Source of the DNA: JBDGYW01 sp964518955
GTDB lineage: Bacteria > Gemmatimonadota > Gemmatimonadetes > Gemmatimonadales > GWC2-71-9
Length of the DNA: 64,000 nt
Assembly (NCBI GenBank): GCA_964518955.1
Contig: CAZFHS010000012.1
Location: 60,332-124,331 of the forward strand
Direction of reading: 5' to 3'
Under the pieces are notes generated by a model. The model had not been told where the DNA came from and ran no database searches. It saw nothing but the letters and a program-made list of their open reading frames with translations. The translations under genes were made by a program, and so were the position numbers. This document shows, piece by piece, positions 50,797-61,700 of the stretch; position 1 is the first letter of the stretch; each line of letters begins with the position of its first letter.

Positions 50797-53346
50797 ATGA
50801 GTCCCCTATCTCGCGTGCGGGATCATTATCTACCCCCGGACCGCGACGAATACCGTCGTGCCGAACCGACCAGCGGACGCATAATCGTCATCGCTCCCAC
50901 GCGAGCTGCATGCGAGACGATAGAGTTGGCGATGGAGCTGCGGATCGACACGGTTCTGGAGCGGGAGCACGGGTCAGAAATTCGTGACTTCGCCCGTAGA
51001 CGAGTCGGATTCGGGATCGTCGCCAGCACAGGTACCGGAAAAACCCTGGGGATTCGTCCCATAGCCGAAGAAATACTCCGGGCCCCTCTCAATGTTGGAG
51101 TCGTCAACCGGGAGCGGGAAGCTACACCCGAGACGCCAAGCTGGAACGTCGTGATCGTAACGACCGGCATCGCTCGCCGGTGGTTCCAAGACGATCTGAT
51201 AGATGGACGCGATACGATAGTGGTGGATGAAATCCACCAAACATCGGCGGAGCTCGAGCTGTGTCTAGCGCTGGGCAAACGGGTAGGGTGCAGATTCATC
51301 TGGCTTTCGGCCACAGTCGATCCGTCATTCTACGCTCGATATCTCGATTCTTCCGAGATGCTCGAGACGACGGCCTTCGACCCAGATCTGGCTGCTCGTG
51401 TCGAGTACGTTGCTGGAGATCCCTTCGACTTTTTGGATGCTGCCTTCGTGAGGCGCGTGATTCGGGAACGTAGGGGGGTCGCCGTGTTCCTTCCTACGAG
51501 GGCGCAGGTCGAGCAGGCCGCGGCAATGTTGGATCGGCGGCATAGCAATTTGAACGCGGCCTTCTATCACGGAGGCGAGCCGATAAGGGTCATTAGGCCA
51601 TTCCTGGAAGGCACAGCCGAAAAACCGTTTGTCCTGGCTATGACCCAAGCGGGCCAGTCTGCGCTCAACGTCCAAGGCCTCGACACCGTGGTGATCTCAG
51701 ACGCCTGCTTCAACGTCGTCATTGACCGCGGAAAAAACGTGCTGACGCCGCAACACCTCAGTGCTAACGAGATACTGCAAATGGCGGGAAGGGTACACGG
51801 CCGCGTTCCCAACGGAGAAGTGTACCTGATCACCGACCGGGATCTCGACTTCGAGTCGCTCTGTCCAACCAGCCCCGCGTTTCAGCTTGCTGGTGACAGT
51901 GAAAGGGTGGCGCTCACCGCCGCCGCTCTGGGTATCGATCTAGCGGACTTGGATCTTCCCGTTCCCTTGGACCGACGCGCATACCGCCGAGCGATAACGG
52001 AGATGACGGGGCGAGGGCTCATTGAGGATGGGCGTCTCACCACCTATGGCCGTGATGTTGAAGCAATGCCAGTCGACCGCCCATGGGCAGAGCTGCTCGT
52101 TCACGCAACCGAAGAACTCGCGCAATTTGTCGCAGTTGTGGCCAACGTCGAATCCTTGCACCGCCTTACGCGGGAAAATCCCGATCTTCATGGCTTGGTT
52201 ACCTCCGGCAGCGATCACTTGACCGCGTACAACGTTTACGCAGAGGCGGTCAACGAAGCAGGATATGTTGGCGAGGTTTATGGCTTGGAGCGGCATCAGT
52301 TTGACGAGTCGATCGACGATTGGGCTGAATACCGAGGTGTACTGGTTAAGGGGATCGAAGACATTGCGCTGGGCATGGCTTCGGTCATGCGTACCATTGA
52401 ACGACCTCTGCCGGATAGGTTGCCGGCAGTCTCGAAACAGATCGTGAGAGATTTCCGAGAGCTCCTCGCCAGGGTGATGCCGTTCGACTTGGTCGTCGAC
52501 GGAGAAACTGCGAACGGTGAGCGGGTGAAGCTCTCCATTTCGTCGGTATGCGGGCCTCACTCCGCGGTTGCCGGAACAATCTCGTATTTCGCGACTCGGT
52601 TCGGGGCCCATCGCGCCGCAATCGAGGGTACCAGCATTCCCCTCAAGCTCATCCAGAAGCACGCCACCCGAGGAGAAACCGAGGTAGAACTCCGCAACGT
52701 CCGCGGGAGACCGCGTCTATCGCTCGTGCGAACCTCGAAGTACGCAGGGTTTGTGCTTGACCGTCAACGCACGGCAATTGTGGACACTTTCCCGGAAGAT
52801 CTGGAGGACGCCGCAAGGAAAGAACTCGCGCGAACGCTGATCGAGGGGATCACACCGCACCCAAATCAGACTCGGGTGACGAAGGTCGTTCGAAGAGTGG
52901 ACGAGTACTGGAGACGTTCGGGTGGTCGGCTCCAAAACGCCCATCCTCAGCAGGTGCAGACAAAGATATTAGACCAGCTTGGAGAAGTGTCGGGCTGGCA
53001 AGAATTCCTCGACTCCTCAGTTCATATCAGCGTCAGCGACTTCCTGACGGAAGACGAAACCCGCCCATTGGATTCCCTGCCAAACACAACAACCGTACGA
53101 GGCACACGGATACCGCTCAGGTATGAAATCGAAGGAGCAACACCCGTAGTCCGGATGCGTCTCCGGGAGGCGGTGGCGCGGAAGATTCGGAAACGGGATC
53201 TGATTAAAATCGACAGGCCGTATCGGTTCAGCGTGCTGAGAGGCAAACGAGAGCTGTTTCGCGCAACATCATTAAAGGACCTGCAAAATAGGCTTCGAAA
53301 TCTCCCTGCCGAAAGAAAACGGCCGCGTGGCAGAGGACGCCGTTAG
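50797..53346 (+). CDS. DEAH-box helicase, distant HrpA/HrpB-like
   Basis: An 849-residue superfamily 2 helicase. Walker A is STGTGKT (77-83), motif II is DEIH (144-147), motif III is SAT, motif V lies in GQSALNVQGLDTVVISD and motif VI in QMAGRVHGR. The DEIH box and the ratchet-like region after it suggest an RNA helicase of the HrpA/HrpB group. The C-terminal 350 residues are not a clear match to either, and end in a very basic tail (ERKRPRGRGRR). I prefer the ATG at 50797; a GTG-initiated frame reaches 50689. Its stop overlaps the tetR-like stop by four bases. Confidence 0.82.
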   Translation: MSPLSRVRDHYLPPDRDEYRRAEPTSGRIIVIAPTRAACETIELAMELRIDTVLEREHGSEIRDFARRRVGFGIVASTGTGKTLGIRPIAEEILRAPLNVGVVNREREATPETPSWNVVIVTTGIARRWFQDDLIDGRDTIVVDEIHQTSAELELCLALGKRVGCRFIWLSATVDPSFYARYLDSSEMLETTAFDPDLAARVEYVAGDPFDFLDAAFVRRVIRERRGVAVFLPTRAQVEQAAAMLDRRHSNLNAAFYHGGEPIRVIRPFLEGTAEKPFVLAMTQAGQSALNVQGLDTVVISDACFNVVIDRGKNVLTPQHLSANEILQMAGRVHGRVPNGEVYLITDRDLDFESLCPTSPAFQLAGDSERVALTAAALGIDLADLDLPVPLDRRAYRRAITEMTGRGLIEDGRLTTYGRDVEAMPVDRPWAELLVHATEELAQFVAVVANVESLHRLTRENPDLHGLVTSGSDHLTAYNVYAEAVNEAGYVGEVYGLERHQFDESIDDWAEYRGVLVKGIEDIALGMASVMRTIERPLPDRLPAVSKQIVRDFRELLARVMPFDLVVDGETANGERVKLSISSVCGPHSAVAGTISYFATRFGAHRAAIEGTSIPLKLIQKHATRGETEVELRNVRGRPRLSLVRTSKYAGFVLDRQRTAIVDTFPEDLEDAARKELARTLIEGITPHPNQTRVTKVVRRVDEYWRRSGGRLQNAHPQQVQTKILDQLGEVSGWQEFLDSSVHISVSDFLTEDETRPLDSLPNTTTVRGTRIPLRYEIEGATPVVRMRLREAVARKIRKRDLIKIDRPYRFSVLRGKRELFRATSLKDLQNRLRNLPAERKRPRGRGRR

Positions 53347-53930
53347 AAAGCAACCGGCTGCGTCAGAGACAGGAGTGCCAACCAGGCGGCCGAATATGCG
53401 CCTTCCAGCTGTTCTGCATCGGTGCCGCAGGAGAGTTGGAATCCCATCCCAGCGACTAAAGCCTCCAGAAGCATGCCGATTTCAGCATCCGGAATGGTGG
53501 GTGTCAAGCCGAGTTCGTCGCGCAACATGCAAGCAAATCCGTCTCGCAGGCCATCCGCGAATTCTTGGCGCAGTTTACTGGCCAAACCGTCAGTTAACCT
53601 TTCGGATGTTCCGACGAGTGATTGCCACGCACGCACAGTACCATCCACTGACTCGCTGGTCAAAACAGACCACGTTTGTGACACAGCGTCGTGTGCGGTG
53701 GGCGCGCGAAACGCTGAGCTCCAGCTGTCCATGCGATTGCCCGCCAATCTCTCGGCCACAGCTGAAAGTAGTCCTTGTTTTGTCTTGAAGTGGTAATGCA
53801 CAAGTCCTTTTGCGGATCCCGCCGCGGCGGCTACCGCCTCGATACTCATCGCCTCGGCACCGCTCTCCTGTACTAGGCTTGAAGCACATTCGAGAATTCG
53901 CTGCCGTGCCTCTCCACGCTTGGCTGCCAA
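53343..53930 (-). CDS. TetR-family regulator
   Basis: A 195-residue repressor-type protein. The N-terminal HTH is clear (MSIEAVAAAAGSAKGLVHYHFKTKQGLL), with a helical ligand domain behind. Most members repress a neighbouring efflux or metabolic gene. A palindrome about 85 bases upstream (54015-54028) is the likely operator. The ligand is unknown. Confidence 0.9.
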   Translation of the reverse strand: MAAKRGEARQRILECASSLVQESGAEAMSIEAVAAAAGSAKGLVHYHFKTKQGLLSAVAERLAGNRMDSWSSAFRAPTAHDAVSQTWSVLTSESVDGTVRAWQSLVGTSERLTDGLASKLRQEFADGLRDGFACMLRDELGLTPTIPDAEIGMLLEALVAGMGFQLSCGTDAEQLEGAYSAAWLALLSLTQPVAF

Positions 53931-54014
53931 GGGTCCACCTCCTGACTGTCCGGACGGTCAATGTCGGTATGCCGGTGCTGCCCCGCTATCAAAGATATAC
54001 GTGGTTTATGGTTT

Positions 54015-54028
54015 TGACCAGATGGTCA
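54015..54028. promoter_or_regulatory. palindromic operator candidate, TetR type
   Basis: TGACCA-ga-TGGTCA is a perfect inverted repeat with a two-base centre in the AT-rich interval between the divergent tetR-like and PAS-Fis genes. Its size and position fit a TetR-family operator controlling one or both. Confidence 0.5.
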
Positions 54029-54153
54029 GTGTGTTTCTCGGGGGATGTTGTGGGCGTTTGCGGTGTAACTTGCGAGACTAACGACTCGATATGAAACCTT
54101 CGGTGCGTCATAAGCGTACAGACTCGTGCGTGAACAACCAAGGTACCGTGACC

Positions 54154-54591
54154 ATGTCATCCGTATTCTCGCCGCTGGCCCGGGCAGTTCTCGACTCGTT
54201 TAGCGAGGGCGTCGTAGTCTTCGACCCTCACGGCCGTGTGGTTTATACAAACAGCCCGGCAGAAGAGGCGATCGACAGCGTAGCTGCCGATATTCCGCGC
54301 GACGCGCAACGACTCGTACCTGAGTTGGCGCGGTTGGGCGCGCGAATCTCGCCGTTGCGCGTCGGAGACCTCAAAGTCGGTGAAGCAGTATACCTGCCCG
54401 ACACTGGGGACAGACCAAAAACGCTGGCGGAGCGGGAGAGGAAAGCGATTCTTCAAACGCTGGAAAGCAACGGCTGGCGACTTGCGCAAAGCGCCCGGGC
54501 GTTGGGGATTTCGCGCACCACACTCTGGCGGCGCCTCAAGGAGTACGGTTTGCACCGCAGTGGCCACGGCAAATGGTCACGTCCCTCCTAG
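54154..54591 (+). CDS. PAS-Fis DNA-binding protein lacking an AAA+ domain
   Basis: A 145-residue protein. The N-terminal part is a PAS-like sensor (LDSFSEGVVVFDPHGRVVYTN), and the C-terminal part is a Fis-type HTH (KAILQTLESNGWRLAQSARALGISRTTLWRRL region). It looks like an NtrC-type regulator without the sigma-54 ATPase. I start at ATG 54154; an upstream ATG at 54091 would add 21 residues with no fold. The stop overlaps the next gene by 19 bases, so the two are coupled. Confidence 0.8.
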   Translation: MSSVFSPLARAVLDSFSEGVVVFDPHGRVVYTNSPAEEAIDSVAADIPRDAQRLVPELARLGARISPLRVGDLKVGEAVYLPDTGDRPKTLAERERKAILQTLESNGWRLAQSARALGISRTTLWRRLKEYGLHRSGHGKWSRPS

Positions 54592-56780
54592 TCGGATTTC
54601 TAGCTGCACTTGCGCCTCAACAGGGCGAGCCTGACACATTCAGCGATGCTACAACGGCTGAGCTGTATGCTCGCGCACGCGTGCGCCATATCAGACAGGA
54701 TTCGCTGGTCAGGGATTACACTGCCATGGTCGACACTCGAGTCGACGCTGCGGGGGGAAGAAGCCGATTTGCCCGGCTGACGACATTGATGGTCCGCGAG
54801 ACAAAGGCGCGTGTGACTTGGCGTGCTCCGAACGACCTGAAGGTGGAAGCGCTCGGAGCTCGGGTGGCGGCTCCCATATTCCGAATAGTCGCGGGGATGG
54901 GTGGTGATGTTGCAGAGGAGATGGAAGAAGGAGAGCGAGAATTCGCTCAAGACTCGTGGTTCGATCGACCTTGGTTCATACCGCGTGCACTCGGCGACCA
55001 AATAAGCCTGATCGATCTGCCGGATAGGCCGGCGCTGCATCCGCTGGCTACAGGTGCAACCGATCACTACCACTTCGCGATAACGGACTCGGTGCGGATC
55101 AACGTGCCGGGCCGGAATGTGCGCGCGGTGAAGATGCGCGTAGAGCCAAAACGACTGGGGCCATCTCTGGTCGCCGGCGACATGTGGATCGACCAGGACA
55201 CTGGGGATGTGGTTCGTTTGATGATTGTTTTCGTGGGTGAGTATCTGTGGGGGGCGCCCGAAGGAGAAACTCCGGAAGACAGCAGCGAAGCACGCAATGA
55301 AAACCAGATGGCAAACCGCGTGTTGAGTGTCGAAGCGGATATCGAATACGCCCTCATCGAGAACCGCTACTGGCTGCCACACCGCCAGCTGCTGTCGCTC
55401 ACCGTAGAGATCCCGTGGTTCATCAACGCGACGATTCCCATCCGCTTCCTTTCTGATTTCCGCGACTATGCGGTGAACACACGACCCGCAGATCTCTTTG
55501 CCGTTCCGCTAGACTCCCTCGCTGAAGAAGACGAGGAGCGAAGCACACACACCCGACTGAGAGTGTCGGTTGGCCGCAGCGGCGATGCGCCGGAAAGCTC
55601 AACTGAGAGATACGAAAACGGATATTTCAGGACTGGATACTGGGCGGGCGGTCGTTGGGAGATGGAGGTCCCGCCGGCGGATACGCTGCTGAGCTACGAT
55701 TGGGACACAGACTTCAGGTTGTCTCTAGACGAGGAAGAAGAAAGCCACTTCAGAGAGTCGCTCGTGTCGCTGGCAAAACTGTCCGAGGAGCTTCCGGCTG
55801 AGTGGGTGGGCAGGAGTCGCTACGGACTTGCTTGGGAGAGGTTTTCCGACATTGCCAGGTTCAACCGTGTACAAGGTCTGTCGCTGGGGGTGGGCTATCA
55901 GGTGCGGCCCGGCATCGCGTTCACCACTGTGCACGGTGCTGCGAGGTTTGGGATCGGAGATCTGAGGCCAACGGGGTCACTCACGCTGCGAAGGGATGGC
56001 CCGGGTGGCCGTCTCGATGTAACAGCATACCGCGGTGTCCACGAGTTCGAGCCTTGGACCGCTGGACAGGGGATCGGCAACTCGACGAACGCGGTGTTTG
56101 CCGGTCACGATGATGCGGACTATTTCTTAGCCCTTGGAGGTGGGATTACCTATCAGTGGAATGTCGGTCCTCTGAGGGATTTAGAGCTGGATGCGCGTGT
56201 TGAACACCACTCGTCAATGACGACCGCGGTGGATGCGCCAGTTCCAGGCATATGGGGTGAGGGTGAATTTCAGGCGAATCCTCAGGTGGCAGAAGGGACC
56301 TTCTATCGGGCTAGAGCAAGCCGGCCAATTGCATCTGGCTTCGCGTCGATGCTGGTGGGTGGGGATCTGCTTGGTACCGATACACTCCTGTCGTCTCGTG
56401 TTTGGGGATCGATCTCCATACCGTTCGCAATCCTGCGTAGAACAGGCACTCTTACAGTTCGAGCAGGTGCCGGTTACGGCGATGCATTACCCCAGCATGC
56501 GTTTCGCATCGGCGGCCCATATACTGTCCGAGGGTACGACTACGGCACCAGGATGGGCCGAGAATTCTGGTCTGCACAGCTGGATTTCGCGATAGCGAGA
56601 TCCTCGTTCTGGGCGCCCATACTCTTCGTGGACGTGGGAGACACATTCACGTCCGATCCGATGGTCGGTGCGGGTGCCGGACTCTCACTGGTCAACGGGT
56701 TGCTTCGATTCAACCTATCCAAGGGTGTCAGGCCCTCGAACGGCGTTCGATTCGACCTCGCATTCAGCGCTGCACGTTAG
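54573..56780 (+). CDS. Omp85-like outer membrane protein
   Basis: A 735-residue exported protein. The N-terminal 400 residues are a large periplasmic domain that I do not recognise, without clear POTRA repeats. The C-terminal 350 residues read as a 16-stranded barrel of the Omp85/surface-antigen kind, with the lid-loop motif FRIGGPYTVRGYDYGTRMG (the conserved R-G-Y). It may transport or assemble envelope material. It begins inside the PAS-Fis gene. Confidence 0.8.
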   Translation: MVTSLLVGFLAALAPQQGEPDTFSDATTAELYARARVRHIRQDSLVRDYTAMVDTRVDAAGGRSRFARLTTLMVRETKARVTWRAPNDLKVEALGARVAAPIFRIVAGMGGDVAEEMEEGEREFAQDSWFDRPWFIPRALGDQISLIDLPDRPALHPLATGATDHYHFAITDSVRINVPGRNVRAVKMRVEPKRLGPSLVAGDMWIDQDTGDVVRLMIVFVGEYLWGAPEGETPEDSSEARNENQMANRVLSVEADIEYALIENRYWLPHRQLLSLTVEIPWFINATIPIRFLSDFRDYAVNTRPADLFAVPLDSLAEEDEERSTHTRLRVSVGRSGDAPESSTERYENGYFRTGYWAGGRWEMEVPPADTLLSYDWDTDFRLSLDEEEESHFRESLVSLAKLSEELPAEWVGRSRYGLAWERFSDIARFNRVQGLSLGVGYQVRPGIAFTTVHGAARFGIGDLRPTGSLTLRRDGPGGRLDVTAYRGVHEFEPWTAGQGIGNSTNAVFAGHDDADYFLALGGGITYQWNVGPLRDLELDARVEHHSSMTTAVDAPVPGIWGEGEFQANPQVAEGTFYRARASRPIASGFASMLVGGDLLGTDTLLSSRVWGSISIPFAILRRTGTLTVRAGAGYGDALPQHAFRIGGPYTVRGYDYGTRMGREFWSAQLDFAIARSSFWAPILFVDVGDTFTSDPMVGAGAGLSLVNGLLRFNLSKGVRPSNGVRFDLAFSAAR

Positions 56781-56861
56781 CGTCCGGTAGCGAAACAAAC
56801 CGCGCGCCCGCCCCTTGGTGACCGCTGACAATTGCCCCGGTCTTCACTAGCTTCCGAAAAC

Positions 56862-57545
56862 ATGCCCACACGACCGTTGAGAATCGCTGCCGCCATCCGG
56901 TGGGTCGAGGCGAGCGTGCTGCTTCTAGCTGCGCTGGCGATAGCATGCTCTTCCCAACCTGAGCAGGAAGCGGTGGATCTGGGCGACCCCGAAATCGGGC
57001 GCACTCGCCTCGCCGCCGACGAACTCCCTCCGGTGCCGCCGTATCCGCAGTCCAGAAACGGCAGGCTCGTGACACAAAGTGCGGGCGACCACGAAATCCA
57101 AGGGGAGTGGAGCGCTCAGGCTGGGCTTTGCGATGATGCTGGCATTATGGAGATCTATGCTGGCCCCCCTGGGTATAGCACCGCGTTGTTCATCCGTATG
57201 CCCGAGGGTGATCGGATAGGTGAATATCCTATTGCTGCTGCAGCCACACCTTTCCCAAGTGCACCTGCCGCGCTCGTTGCCGTGCAGATCTTCGAAGATC
57301 CTGACGCGTATGGGTTTCAGGGCTACCACGGACTGTTGGAGCTCTCGGAATGGGGCGATGAGGTCAGTGGCCGGTTTGCGTCGACGCTTCGCGAGGTCAG
57401 CATCGATGTTCTGACGCATTACGTCGGCACGTTCGAGGGCATTCCTGTGAAGCCGTTGCCTCAGGCTTACTGCGACGCTCTGCGGGATTCCACTTTGGCG
57501 CCACATCCGACCGAGTCATCTGAACCATCGTCCGACGAAAGATGA
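56862..57545 (+). CDS. lipoprotein of unknown function
   Basis: A 227-residue protein with a lipoprotein signal (VLLLAALAIAC, Cys at about residue 29). The mature part is acidic, predicted to be beta-rich (GFQGYHGLLELSEWGDEVSGRFAST), and resembles no family I can name. I use the ATG at 56862; an in-frame start ten codons upstream would lengthen the n-region. It ends four bases before the ispH start. Confidence 0.7.
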   Translation: MPTRPLRIAAAIRWVEASVLLLAALAIACSSQPEQEAVDLGDPEIGRTRLAADELPPVPPYPQSRNGRLVTQSAGDHEIQGEWSAQAGLCDDAGIMEIYAGPPGYSTALFIRMPEGDRIGEYPIAAAATPFPSAPAALVAVQIFEDPDAYGFQGYHGLLELSEWGDEVSGRFASTLREVSIDVLTHYVGTFEGIPVKPLPQAYCDALRDSTLAPHPTESSEPSSDER

Positions 57546-57549
57546 TCGA

Positions 57550-58746
57550 GTGACAGAGAAGTACTTCCGGAAGGGATTTGGTTTGAGGCGTGAGGTTGCA
57601 GGAACTCTCGCCGACGCTTACCACAGCCAACTGGTCGATCGTATCAGGGGCAACGACTTCTCGCTCGATGTTGGAGACCTCACCTTCCGCCTCGCGAAGG
57701 AGTTTGGGTTCTGCTTCGGCGTTGAACGCGCAGTGGAATATGCCTATGAGGCGTCACGGAAATTTTCGGGCAGGCGCCTCTTCCTCATTGGCGAAATCAT
57801 TCACAATCCGCATGTCAACCAGACGTTGCAGCAAATGGGTGTAACGATCTTGAGGCCCGGGTCCCACGGACGGTTCGACTACTCCGCGATCATTGAAGAT
57901 GATGTCGTGATCATTCCAGCGTTTGGCGTGACAACGCAGGACCTGCTGGAGTTGAAAGAGGCTGGATGTGTTTTGGTCGACACGACTTGTGGATCGGTTT
58001 TGAATGTCTGGAAACGGGTTGAACAGTATGCGAGGGATGGGTTCACCGCTCTCGTGCACGGAAAACATTTTCACGAAGAGACGCAGGCTACGGTCAGTCA
58101 GATCGAGAAGTACGAAGACGGAAAGTACGTTGTGGTGCGCGACATCCAAGAGACCGAGTTGATCTGCGAGTTCATCGAGCGGGGAGGCGATGCCGCTGGA
58201 CTGCAGGACAGATTCGCTGAAAAGGTTTCAAAGGGTTTCAACTTCACGCGCGACCTGGAGCGTGTAGGAATCGCCAATCAAACAACGATGCTGGCCTCAG
58301 AATCGCTCGCTATCGAGCAACGCGTGCGCCAGGCCCTTTGCAGTCGTTTCGGTAATGACAACGTAGACCGACATTTTCGTTCGTTCGGGACGATTTGCAC
58401 TGCCACGCAGGAGAGACAGGATGCCGTGCTCGATCTCGTTGACGATTCTCTAGATCTGATGGTGGTCATCGGGGGATACAATTCGAGCAATACGAATCAT
58501 CTGGCCAAGCTGTGTTCTACACGGAGTTCCACGTATCACATTGCCGACGCCTCGTGCATAGACCCGGCAACCAACGCAATCCGTTACAAACCGGTTGGAG
58601 CAACTGAAGAAGAGGTGTCGACAGAATGGCTTTCTGCAGGTGCAAAGGTGATAGGCATCACCGCAGGCGCCTCCACCCCGAACAACAAGATAGGGGAGAC
58701 CATAGAACGCATATTGAAGATCAGAGGTTTGACGGCCCCGGCCTAA
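57550..58746 (+). CDS. ispH: 4-hydroxy-3-methylbut-2-enyl diphosphate reductase, long form
   Basis: A 398-residue 4Fe-4S enzyme for the last step of the MEP isoprenoid pathway. The three cluster cysteines are in FGFCFGVERAV, LVDTTCGSVLN and GTICTATQERQD. The substrate loops HGKHFHEETQAT and GGYNSSNTNHL are present. At about 400 residues it is the long type also found in cyanobacteria and plants, against about 315 for E. coli. The start is GTG at 57550. It depends on Fe-S assembly such as the suf operon here. Confidence 0.94.
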   Translation: MTEKYFRKGFGLRREVAGTLADAYHSQLVDRIRGNDFSLDVGDLTFRLAKEFGFCFGVERAVEYAYEASRKFSGRRLFLIGEIIHNPHVNQTLQQMGVTILRPGSHGRFDYSAIIEDDVVIIPAFGVTTQDLLELKEAGCVLVDTTCGSVLNVWKRVEQYARDGFTALVHGKHFHEETQATVSQIEKYEDGKYVVVRDIQETELICEFIERGGDAAGLQDRFAEKVSKGFNFTRDLERVGIANQTTMLASESLAIEQRVRQALCSRFGNDNVDRHFRSFGTICTATQERQDAVLDLVDDSLDLMVVIGGYNSSNTNHLAKLCSTRSSTYHIADASCIDPATNAIRYKPVGATEEEVSTEWLSAGAKVIGITAGASTPNNKIGETIERILKIRGLTAPA

Positions 58747-61700
58747 AACCAATCTCTCGATTGCGACTTATTTCGTCGTAGGTTCTTCAAAAACTTGTAT
58801 GGGGACTGACCATAGGAAAGGTCTGGTTCCTCTTTGACTGCCGGTCTGCGCAGCTGCAGCGGTCGTACTTCTTCCGTTAAGATGTTCACCGTTCCATCGT
58901 CCTTCGCCAGCTTGCCGACGATCAAGAGGTACGGTTCGGTTCGGATCGTGATTCGGTCGCGGTCATAGATGTCGGGACGCACGACCGCGTTGATCATGCC
59001 TGCCTGATCCTCCAAAAGAATGAACGAATATCCCTTTGCCGTCTCGGGCCTTTGACGAGCGACCACCATGCCCGCGACCTGCACGTCAACGTTTTCCTCG
59101 AGTTGGTCAAGATGGTCACTTCGTACCACGTTCGATGGCAAAGCGTTACCGATTAGAGCAAAGGGATGGCCGCTTGCCGCGAACCCCATTACCTGGTACT
59201 CGGCAAGGAGTCGTTCGTCACTCGGTACATCGGGAAATCGCATGTCTTCGTACGGGTGAGTGAGGGGTAACTCCAGTTGACGACGTACTCGGTTGCGATC
59301 TGGTCGGTCCGACCTTGGGGGCAGCCAAAGCCCTACTTGCCACAGCAGCTCGCGTCGCGTGAGACCGAACAAATCGCATCCGCCGACCCAAACCAAATTT
59401 TCGATTGCTTTCCGCGATAGCCGGGCGGGCGCCCGACGCACACAATCTGCGAGATAGCGGTACGGTCCGTTGCGTTCTCTCTCCAACACGACCTCTTCAG
59501 CGACATCCATTCCCCAGTCGCGCAAGAAACCAAAACCGATGCGTACCGTACCATCTTCGACCGTGCAATACACGTCGCTCTTGTTTACGTCCGGCAGTTT
59601 GACCTCGACGCCGTGACGATCGGCGTCCCTTCCAAGAACGTCGAGCGAGTAAAAACCCATGGGCTGATTGTTGAACAGTGCCGCGTAGTACTCGACCGGG
59701 TGATAGTACCGGAGCCAGGCCGATTGATATGCCAGTAGGCCGAACGCCGCGGCGTGCGACTTGGGGAAACCGAATTGCGAAAAGGCGGTTACCTGTGTGA
59801 AAACCTTCTGAGCGGTGGATTCCGGCACGCCGCGCGCCGCAGCACCGTCTCGAAACTGTTCCCAGAAACCTTGCATCAATTCGAGAGAGCGACGCCGGCT
59901 CATTGCACGGCGTAACGCCTCTGCCTGACCCGCACTAAAACCAGCCAGTGCCTGACACACCTGCAGAACTTGATCTTGAAAAACGATCACGCCCAACGTT
60001 TCCCTCAGTGCATCTCTGAGCAACGGGTGGTCGAATGGAGGCTCGTAGGTGCGGTTGTTGGCGGTCGCGATACGCAGGGCTTCACGCCGCCGTACGAACG
60101 GATTCACTGCGCCACCGACAATTGGTCCTGGTCGCACCAGCGCAACTTCGACAGCCAGGTCTTCGAGGTTACGCGGTCTCGTTCGGCGGATCATTTGAAT
60201 CTGCCCGCGGCTCTCGATCTGGAAGGTGCCGACGGTGTCTCCCGTGCAGATCTGATCGTAGACTGCGGTGTCCGAGAAGTCGATTCGGCTCAGATCGGGC
60301 GGCGTCCCCTCGCGTTCAGCCACCATCTCCACGCACTCCTCGACGAGCGACAACATGCCGAGAGCGAGGAAGTCGATTTTTACGAACCTCGCATCGTCAC
60401 AGGAGTCTTTGTCCCATTGGCAGATGACGCGGTCGGGCATTGCCGCACGCTCCAACGGTACCAACTCGACGAGCGGGCGACTCGAGATGATCATGCCGCC
60501 AACGTGCTGAGATATGTGTCGCGGCAGACCTGCAACGTGTTCGCACAAGTCACCCAGGTGGCGCCACAGTGGGGAGTCGGCCTTGTCGGTGAGGCCGGGG
60601 AGCTTCTGCAGTTCTTCTCGTACGCCTCGTGCCGACTGGTGTCCACCGAGCTTGGCGATTCTCTCGATCTCACCAGGTGGCAAATCGAGCACCTTGCCGA
60701 TATCACGCACCGCTGAACGGAGGTGGTAGGTGGGGAACGTACAGACGAGCCCAACGTGTTCGTGGCCGTACTGTTCGTACACCCGGCGGATCAATTCCTT
60801 GCGGATCTCGCGTGGAAAGTCGAGGTCGATGTCGGGTATCGATGCCAGCTCTTCGTTCAGGAACCGACCGAGAAAGAGCCGGTTCTGAATCGGGTCGATG
60901 TGAGAGAGTCCCAAGCAGTAACAGACGATCGACGACACTGACGAACCACGCCCACGGCCGGGCAGGAGGTTTGCGCTGACACGCCGGGTCCCCTCACGGA
61001 CGTCGGCGGCAACCTCGTGAGCCAACTCAAGCAGTTCTCGATAGAGGAGGAAGAAACCACACAACCCGTGCAGCTCTATGAGTCGCAGCTCCTGTTCCAG
61101 ACGGCTCACGGCCTCAGCACGGTGTTCTGAGCCGGAAGGATAGTACTCCTCGAGTTTGGTGTTGCAGAACTCAGCGAGTGCTCGAGGGGCTGTCTGGTGC
61201 CCGGCGCCGCGAAAGTCGGGGAAAGAGTAGCCGAGATCTGCGGTTAGGTCGAACGACTTGCAGCGCTCGGCGATCTCGACTGTGTTGGCTATCGCGTCGG
61301 GTCGATCCCGAAAGAGAGCGGCAACATCTCGTGGCGCACGCAGGTAGAACTCGCTGTTCGGAAAACGTTGCTCGTGAGAGGCGTCGAGTGTGGTGCGGTG
61401 TCGAATGGCCGTCAGGGCGTCGTGCACTTTGTAAAGCTCCTGTCGGTGATAGTGCACGTCGCCTGTGGCGACCACCTGCAACCCCACGGAGTCGGCGATG
61501 TTACACAATGCCTGACTTAGGGCGCGATCTCCGCGCACGTGGTTGCGTTGCAGCTCAACCAAGAAGTTGTCGCGTCCAAAGGTGGTTCTGCACCTTTCGG
61601 CCAAACGGCGCGCGGCTGTAAAACCCTGCTGCGCGAGGACACGAGGCAACAAGCCGGTGCGGCAGCCCGACATCACTATCAGTCCATCGGCGAGTTGCTC

